In this document: positions 35,513 through 41,415 of the stretch, piece after piece
How positions within the stretch are numbered: position 1 is the stretch's first letter
How the letters are laid out: each line of letters opens with the position of its first letter
NCBI GenBank assembly: GCA_964516135.1
Contig: CAZEWN010000003.1
Location: 62,001-126,000 of the forward strand
From: 34-65-8 sp964516135
GTDB lineage: Bacteria; Pseudomonadota; Alphaproteobacteria; Sphingomonadales; Sphingomonadaceae
Reading direction: 5' to 3'
Length of the DNA: 64,000 nucleotides
The notes under the pieces: model-generated
What the model was told of the DNA's origin: nothing
Databases searched by the model: none
The model's input: only the letters and a program-made list of their open reading frames with translations
Position numbers and translations under genes: made by a program

Positions 35513-35702
35513 TCCTACATCCATAAAAATCGCCAAGGACGTCGAGTTTCTAAAGAAAGTAGCGATTCTCGATTTAGTTTCACGTGGGTTTTCCCAGGAT
35601 GACATTGCAAGCCTACTTGGAGTTGGACAAAGCACTGTCAGCACTATGTTTCCGAAAGATATTTTGAAGAAGGCCAAAAAACTTGGTGGCGCTGGTTTTT
35701 AG
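35505..35702 (+). CDS. small HTH protein 5 of tandem array
   Basis: 65 residues. AKDVEFLKKVAILDLVSRG, then SQDDIASLLGVGQSTVSTMF, then PKDILKKAKKLGG. Closest in pattern to members 2 and 4. Its stop is 12 bases before the GTG of the CHAT gene, with AGGAAG and AGGG between. The position beside the protease suggests that the two products work together. Confidence 0.65.
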   Translation: MDDPTSIKIAKDVEFLKKVAILDLVSRGFSQDDIASLLGVGQSTVSTMFPKDILKKAKKLGGAGF

Positions 35703-35714
35703 GAAGAATAGGGC

Positions 35715-36761
35715 GTGCCGAATCCCACTTCGATCGTGAACCCGTCCGGGGGTGGCATCGAAATGCTACTCCACTACGCGCGAAAGCTCGGTACTGATAA
35801 GGTTAGGCGGGAAGTCTTTCGCGTTGTATATGGCCGTGGCCAAAAACCGAGATCTAAGCCTCAAATAATGCAAGCCGCTAGCATACCATTGAGCAAAAGC
35901 CAGCAGGTTCAGAACGCACTTGATCATCTTTCCACGCATCACCTAATTTCCCGTATTAAAAACGAGGGCGAGGTTAGGGACGGAAGTCGTAACCTCTATG
36001 GCAAGCTCGAGACTATTAGGGCCCACCGCGCTGAAATCCAACGCTTTGCGGATGACCCCAAGGCAGCAGCGAAAGCCGCGCTAAAGGGGCGAGGCCCCGT
36101 GCCATTGGTTACGGTGAGCAAGACTGTCAGTAGGCGCGAGTTGAAAAGACACAGGAAGCTCGTGGTGCTCTATATGCTCGCTAACCCCGACCCTGGTCCT
36201 GACCCCTCAAAGCATATTCGACCTGAGGCGGAAGCACGATTGGTTCAGGAGGCCGTTCGGGCATCCAAGTTTCGTGACAGTGTTGACATACAAGTTCGCG
36301 TTGCTGCGGACCTGTCCACTATGCTGGATGGAATAAACGATCACTCGCCACAGATCGTGCATTTCTCCGGTCACAGCGGCGCTGGGAGTCTCGTTGTGGA
36401 CTCTGGCTCAGTCGCAACGCCTGCCAAGCAGACTTTGTCGTACGATTTGTTTGCGAAGGCGCTCGACGCTACTGACAGAAAACCAAGCATAGTGGTGCTA
36501 AATTCGTGCTTGAGTGCTGTCGCGAGAAAAGAGGTGCTAAAGTCAGCCAAGGCTATGATCGGCATGGTCGAATCCATATCGGATATCGCGGCCGCAGCTT
36601 TTGCCCAGCAGTTCTACGCTGCACTGGCTTCTGGGCAATCACTGGACTCTTCCTTCAAGCAGGGGCTCGTAGCTGTCGAAGCAGTCTCACTTTCTGAGAA
36701 GACGACGCCGCAATTGTTCGCTCGCGACGGGGTAGACCCGTCCAAGGTCATTTTGACTTAG
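35715..36761 (+). CDS. winged-HTH/CHAT (caspase-like) protease
   Basis: 348 residues from a GTG. Residues about 15-110 form a helical, winged-HTH-like region (RREVFRVVYGRG, NALDHLSTHHLISRI). A short arginine- and lysine-rich linker follows (139-148). From about 150 to the end it is a CHAT domain, with VVLYMLANPDP at the first strand, IVHFSGHSG carrying the catalytic histidine H220 and VVLNSC with the catalytic cysteine C265. The end, GMVESISDIAAAAFAQQFY, is the usual CHAT tail. CHAT domains are caspase-like cysteine peptidases used in bacterial defence and programmed cell death, for example with gasdermins and in type III CRISPR complexes. The target here is unknown; no gasdermin or TPR partner is in the window. 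Last gene of the cassette operon. Confidence 0.85.
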   Translation: MPNPTSIVNPSGGGIEMLLHYARKLGTDKVRREVFRVVYGRGQKPRSKPQIMQAASIPLSKSQQVQNALDHLSTHHLISRIKNEGEVRDGSRNLYGKLETIRAHRAEIQRFADDPKAAAKAALKGRGPVPLVTVSKTVSRRELKRHRKLVVLYMLANPDPGPDPSKHIRPEAEARLVQEAVRASKFRDSVDIQVRVAADLSTMLDGINDHSPQIVHFSGHSGAGSLVVDSGSVATPAKQTLSYDLFAKALDATDRKPSIVVLNSCLSAVARKEVLKSAKAMIGMVESISDIAAAAFAQQFYAALASGQSLDSSFKQGLVAVEAVSLSEKTTPQLFARDGVDPSKVILT

Positions 36762-36763
36762 GT

Positions 36764-36783
36764 GCTCCTCCCCTATTGGGAGC
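36764..36783 (+). terminator. possible weak terminator after the CHAT gene
   Basis: GCTCCT and GGGAGC can form a 6-bp stem (one G-T pair) with an 8-base loop, three bases after the stop codon. No T-run follows, so termination by this alone is uncertain. The rest of the gap to the pilin gene holds nothing recognisable. Confidence 0.3.
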
Positions 36784-36924
36784 GCCGTATAAAAGCATCC
36801 CTGCGGGACGTTCCATTGCCACGTTGCTGGTAATGGCGCGCTAATCAGCGACAAAAACTGACTTGATCAATTAATGATTTGGCAAGCAGCTCCCCGTAGC
36901 CAATGTCGTAGCTGAGGGACGCCC

Positions 36925-37086
36925 ATGTTCACGAGTGTAATAGTCAATGAAGATGGCGCAACCGCGATCGAATACGGCTTGATCGCCGCTTTGATCGCCA
37001 TTGCCTGCATCATCGCGTTCCAGACCCTCGGCCTAAATCTTGCCGACATCTTCAACACCGCCGCCAATGCGATGGCGGGGCGGTAG
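36925..37086 (+). CDS. Flp/Fap-type (type IVb) pilin, orphan
   Basis: 53 residues. VNEDGATAIEYGLIAALIAI is the Flp pilin signature: prepilin cleavage before the glutamate-tyrosine motif, then a hydrophobic helix. GAGGGAC serves as ribosome site. Flp pilins assemble through Tad machinery for surface attachment, but no tad or cpa genes lie within the window. It sits between the CHAT cassette and lepA, on the strand opposite to lepA. The end is short and lacks the usual variable tail. Confidence 0.85.
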   Translation: MFTSVIVNEDGATAIEYGLIAALIAIACIIAFQTLGLNLADIFNTAANAMAGR

Positions 37087-37150
37087 TCACCAAGAAGCAA
37101 GTCCAGTCGCGAGCAAGTCGCTCCTTCGTCGTCGAAGGGCTCGGACGGGC

Positions 37151-37240
37151 TAAGGCCCGCCGGCCCCCGGCCGGAATGCGGCCTCTGGCCGATTAACGCT
37201 GCGGTCGCTGCGCGATCCTCGCGCTACCCGGCGGGCCTTA
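37151..37240. repeat. 13-bp perfect inverted repeat with GC-rich interior at the lepA 3' end
   Basis: TAAGGCCCGCCGG (37151-37163) and CCGGCGGGCCTTA (37228-37240) are exact reverse complements, about 64 bases apart. The inside holds more palindromic pieces such as GGCCGG and CGGCC. The right arm includes the lepA stop codon. No T-run follows on the minus strand, so a REP-like or MITE-like element, or a large structured 3' end, are the options. Confidence 0.55.
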
Positions 37241-39055
37241 TTCTTCCCCCATCCGCAGCGCCGCAATGAACGCCTCCTGCGGTATGCTCACGTTCCCATA
37301 CTCCCGCATCCGCGCCTTGCCCTTCTTCTGCTTTTCCAGCAGCTTCTTCTTGCGCGTGATGTCGCCGCCGTAGCACTTGGCGGTCACGTCCTTGCGCAGG
37401 GCGGCGATGGTTTCGCGGGCGATCACCTTGCCGCCGATCGCGGCCTGGATCGGCACCTTGAACAGGTGGCGCGGGATCAGGTCCTTCAGCCGCTCGCACA
37501 TGCCGCGGCCGCGCGCCTCGGCATTGGCGCGGTGGACGATCATGGACAGCGCGTCGACCGGCTCGTTGTTGACCAGGATCTGCATCTTCACGAGGTCGCC
37601 TTCGCGAAGGCCAATCGGCTCGTAATCGAAGCTGGCATAGCCGCGGCTGATCGATTTCAGGCGGTCGTAGAAATCGAACACCACCTCGTTCAGCGGCAGC
37701 TCGTAACTCACCTGCGCGCGCCCGCCCACATACGTCAGCCCGGTCTGGATGCCGCGCCGGTCCTGGCACAGCTTGAGGATACTGCCGAGGTATTCGTCGG
37801 GCGTGTAGATCGTCGCTTTGATCCACGGTTCCTCGACGCTGTCGATGCGGTTCTGGTCGGGCCAGTCGGCGGGGTTGTGGAGCATCATCTCGCGCGCGTC
37901 GTCGGTCCGGCTCTTGGACAGTTGGAGGCGGTATTCGACCGATGGCGCGGTGGTGATGAGGTCGAGATCGTATTCGCGGCTGAGGCGTTCCTGGATGATT
38001 TCCAGGTGCAGCAGGCCGAGGAAACCGGCGCGGAAGCCGAAGCCCAGCGCGGCCGAGCTTTCCATCTCGTAGCTGAAGCTGGCGTCGTTGAGGCGCAGCT
38101 TGCCGATGCTTTCGCGCAGCTTCTCGAAATCCGCCGCGTCGACCGGGAACAGGCCGCAGAACACCACCGGCTGCACTTCCTTGTAGCCGGGCAGCGCCTC
38201 GGTGGCGCCCTGCTTGACCGTGGTGATGGTGTCGCCGACGCGGGCCTGCTCCACCTCCTTGATCTGCGCGGTGATGAAGCCGATCTCGCCCGGGCCAAGC
38301 TCCGGCAGGTCGGTGCGTTTCGGGGTGAAGCAGCCGACGCGGTCGACCAGGTGGTCGGTGCCGCCCTGCATGAACTTGACCGCGAGGCCCTTCTTGATGA
38401 CGCCGTCGATCACGCGCACCAGGATGACGACGCCGAGGTAGGGGTCGTACCACGAATCGACCAGGCTGGCCTTCAATGGCGCGTCGCGGTCGCCCTGCGG
38501 CGGGGGGATCTTCCGGACCACCGCCTCCAGCACGTCGGCAATGCCGATGCCGGACTTGGCGGAGGTGAGCACCGCGTCGCTCGCGTCGATGCCGATGATG
38601 TCCTCGATTTCGACGCGGACTTTCTCGGGTTCGGCGGCGGGCAGGTCGATCTTGTTGATGACGGGGACGATTTCGTGGCCGTGCTCAATGGATTGGTAGA
38701 CGTTGGCGAGCGTCTGCGCCTCCACCCCCTGCGCGGCGTCGACGACGAGGAGCGCCCCCTCGCACGCGGCAAGGCTGCGGCTGACCTCGTACGCGAAGTC
38801 GACGTGGCCGGGGGTGTCCATGAGGTTGAGTTCGTAGGTCTTGCCGTCCTTCGCCGTATAGTTGAGGCGGACGGTCTGGGCCTTGATGGTGATCCCGCGC
38901 TCGCGCTCGATATCCATGTTATCAAGCACCTGCTCGCTCATCTCGCGCGCGGTCAGCCCGCCCGTCTCCTGGATCAGACGATCGGCGAGCGTCGACTTGC
39001 CATGGTCGATATGGGCAATAATGGAAAAATTGCGGATCAGCGATAATTCAGTCAT
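37238..39055 (-). CDS. lepA: elongation factor 4 (LepA)
   Basis: 605-residue translational GTPase that acts on stalled or misplaced ribosomes. G-motifs are complete: AHIDHGKSTLADRL (G1), DTPGHVDF (G3), NKIDLP (G4). The LepA-specific C-terminal domain ends with GKARMREYGNVSIPQEAF. The family length is normal. The gene is single, with the repeat described above directly behind its stop. Confidence 0.97.
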   Translation of the reverse strand: MTELSLIRNFSIIAHIDHGKSTLADRLIQETGGLTAREMSEQVLDNMDIERERGITIKAQTVRLNYTAKDGKTYELNLMDTPGHVDFAYEVSRSLAACEGALLVVDAAQGVEAQTLANVYQSIEHGHEIVPVINKIDLPAAEPEKVRVEIEDIIGIDASDAVLTSAKSGIGIADVLEAVVRKIPPPQGDRDAPLKASLVDSWYDPYLGVVILVRVIDGVIKKGLAVKFMQGGTDHLVDRVGCFTPKRTDLPELGPGEIGFITAQIKEVEQARVGDTITTVKQGATEALPGYKEVQPVVFCGLFPVDAADFEKLRESIGKLRLNDASFSYEMESSAALGFGFRAGFLGLLHLEIIQERLSREYDLDLITTAPSVEYRLQLSKSRTDDAREMMLHNPADWPDQNRIDSVEEPWIKATIYTPDEYLGSILKLCQDRRGIQTGLTYVGGRAQVSYELPLNEVVFDFYDRLKSISRGYASFDYEPIGLREGDLVKMQILVNNEPVDALSMIVHRANAEARGRGMCERLKDLIPRHLFKVPIQAAIGGKVIARETIAALRKDVTAKCYGGDITRKKKLLEKQKKGKARMREYGNVSIPQEAFIAALRMGEE

Positions 39056-39111
39056 CCCCGCGCCCTTAGCGGCGGCGCGCGGTTATGTCAGCAGGCAGAG
39101 TGCCTGGCCCG

Positions 39112-41331
39112 TCAGGCGGCGCGGGCCCCCGGATGGGCGAGGTCGATCTGGATGAAACGCGGCAGCGTTTTCGGGCCGTCGCCATTGTCGAACAGCGGGT
39201 AGTGCCCTGGCGGCAGCGCGGCAAGCGGCATCCCTGCCGCCGCGAGCGCATAGGGCGAGATACGGTGGCGGGTGCACAAACCGTCGGCACCGTCGCTGAT
39301 CAGCGGCGTTTCGAATTCCACGCCCTGAGCATGATCATGCGAACGCTTGACCTTGCACACTGCGAGCTGCCCCTCGCCAAGATCGAGCACCAGCGTGGTG
39401 CCCACGGGCACTTCCAGCAGGCCTTCGATCCGCGCGCCCGTGCGTGACAGATTGCGCATCACCACCTCGTATCGGTGATCCTCGTGGATCACGCCGATGC
39501 GGCGGAACATCGTCTTGCGCTCGGCGCGGTGCTTGGCCGGTCCGCTGGGCTCGTACTGAAGCTCGCCGCCCGCGAGCCGCGCGATGAGTTCGTTCTGGCC
39601 GGTCGCCTCACCATAAATGAAGCCTTGCACGTGGCTTGCGCCCCGTTCGCGCACCAGCGCGAGCTCATCCATCGCCTCCACGCCTTCGGCGACGGTTTCC
39701 ATCTCGAGCGCGCCGGCCAGGCTGACGATGGCGGTAATGATGGCAGCGTTGTTGTTGTCATCATCGGTGGCGCCGCGCACGAAGCTTCGGTCGATCTTGA
39801 TCTTGTCGAACGGGGCCCGGCGGAGATAGCCGAGCGAGGAATAGCCCGTGCCGAAATCGTCGAGCACGAGGCGCACGCCCATCCGCTTCAGCTTCTTGAA
39901 GACGTCGTGCACCTCCTGTTCGTCGCCCAGGAGCACCGATTCCGTCACTTCGAGTTCGAGGCGATCCGGGTGGAGGCCAGACTTGGCTAGCGCCTTGGCC
40001 ACTTGGTCCACAAGATCGGGCGCGCTAAATTGCACCGGGGAGACATTGACCGCGACGCGCAGGTTGCCGGGCCATTGCGCCGCGCATTCGCACGCCCGGA
40101 ACAACGCCCAGGTACCGAGGTCGTGAATGATCGCAGTCTCCTCCGCGATCGGAATGAACATATCGGGCGAAATCGGGCCGCGATCGGGATGAACCCAGCG
40201 CATCAAAGCCTCGAAACCCGCGACCTTGTTGCTGTCGGCCCTAACGATCGGCTGGAAAACCAGGTGCATCTCGTCTCTGTACAGCGCGTCGCGCAGGTCC
40301 TCCTCGATCTGGCGTCGCAAGCGCGCGCCATCCTTGAGTTCGGCGGAGTAGAACCGGTATTGACCACGGCCGCCGCCTTTCGCGGCATAGAGGGCAAGAT
40401 CGGCGCTGCTGACCAGCTCCTCGGCCTCGATACCGTCGTAAGGCGCCACCGCGATGCCCACCGATGCGCCAATCGTCGCCCGGCTGCCGTCAATGGAATA
40501 AGGCTGCGAGACCATTTGCACGACCCGCGCGGCCAGTTCGCCCAGCTGCCCCCGGTCGTCGACATCTGGCAAGATGATCTGAAATTCGTCACCGCCCAAT
40601 CGACCGATTTCGCCCCGCTTGCCGAGGATGGTCTGAAGCCGCTGCGCGACCTGTTTGAGCAATTCATCGCCCGCCGGGTGGCCGAGCGTGTCGTTCACCT
40701 GTTTGAACCGGTCGAGATCAAGCATGATCAGCGCGCAGCTGCGCTTCGCGGCGCGATAGGCGGTCAGCGTCGATGACAGACGTTTGTGCATCCGGTGACG
40801 ATTGGCAAGGCCAGTCAGCGAATCGAATTGCGCCAGCCGCGCGGCATCGCGTTGTCGTTCACGTTCGGCGGAGATGTCCTTGGCCGTGCCGCGATAACCG
40901 TGGAAGTCCCCATCCGCATCGATCTGCGGGCGTCCGGAGATCGACCACCACACCGCCCGATCTTCCACCGCGACGCGCACAGCAAGGTCGTTGATGGAGT
41001 TCCGGGTGCTGAGCAGGAATCCCAGCGGGCGTGCCTTTTCCTCGCCATCGGTGTCGGTATCGGTGCTGAACAGCGTGGCGAGACTGGTTCCGAGAACGTC
41101 CTGCACGCCTTCGCCGAGCTGGCTGGCAGCGGCATCCGACAGATAGATCAGGCGCCCGAGCGCGTCGGTGGCCCAGAACCAGCCGAGCCCGGAATCTTCA
41201 AAGGAATCGAACAGCGCCAGGCGGCCAGCCGAGTCAGAGCGACTGATCGGTCGCAGGTCGCCCGAACTGGGCGGGCGCGCACGCGCGGCACCATCGTCGC
41301 CCTTCCTTGCGAACAGACCCTTGATCGCCAC
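39112..41331 (-). CDS. PAS-GGDEF-EAL-PilZ cyclic-di-GMP turnover protein
   Basis: 739 residues, no membrane segments. A PAS domain (about 40-155), a GGDEF domain (165-330, GGDEF at 246-250), an EAL domain (340-590, EAL at 374-376, DDFGTG at 491-496) and a PilZ domain (about 605-700, RNLSRTGARIEG) follow one another. Both catalytic motifs are intact, so it may make and break cyclic-di-GMP; the RxxD inhibitory site is not seen before the GGDEF motif. The PilZ domain could sense the product. Its neighbour to the right is a paralogue with the same domain order. Confidence 0.92.
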   Translation of the reverse strand: MAIKGLFARKGDDGAARARPPSSGDLRPISRSDSAGRLALFDSFEDSGLGWFWATDALGRLIYLSDAAASQLGEGVQDVLGTSLATLFSTDTDTDGEEKARPLGFLLSTRNSINDLAVRVAVEDRAVWWSISGRPQIDADGDFHGYRGTAKDISAERERQRDAARLAQFDSLTGLANRHRMHKRLSSTLTAYRAAKRSCALIMLDLDRFKQVNDTLGHPAGDELLKQVAQRLQTILGKRGEIGRLGGDEFQIILPDVDDRGQLGELAARVVQMVSQPYSIDGSRATIGASVGIAVAPYDGIEAEELVSSADLALYAAKGGGRGQYRFYSAELKDGARLRRQIEEDLRDALYRDEMHLVFQPIVRADSNKVAGFEALMRWVHPDRGPISPDMFIPIAEETAIIHDLGTWALFRACECAAQWPGNLRVAVNVSPVQFSAPDLVDQVAKALAKSGLHPDRLELEVTESVLLGDEQEVHDVFKKLKRMGVRLVLDDFGTGYSSLGYLRRAPFDKIKIDRSFVRGATDDDNNNAAIITAIVSLAGALEMETVAEGVEAMDELALVRERGASHVQGFIYGEATGQNELIARLAGGELQYEPSGPAKHRAERKTMFRRIGVIHEDHRYEVVMRNLSRTGARIEGLLEVPVGTTLVLDLGEGQLAVCKVKRSHDHAQGVEFETPLISDGADGLCTRHRISPYALAAAGMPLAALPPGHYPLFDNGDGPKTLPRFIQIDLAHPGARAA

Positions 41332-41415
41332 GCATCAACCTCCGCATGATCGCCCCCCGGCGGATCGCGAGAGGACTTGGTTGCGGATTGTTAGCTATAA
41401 AGTGTTTACAGGCCG

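Noticed and set aside
33245..35702. Prophage remnant, suggested by a terminase-small-subunit-like HTH and several small HTH proteins
   Set aside because: No terminase large subunit, portal, capsid, integrase or lysis gene is present, and the operon ends in a CHAT protease, which is not a phage structural gene.
34707..35702. Simple toxin-antitoxin module
   Set aside because: Toxin-antitoxin loci have two genes as a rule. Here five similar HTH genes precede one peptidase and none looks like a known toxin.
37151..37240. Attachment site of an integrated element
   Set aside because: The arms are inverted rather than direct repeats, and no integrase is nearby.
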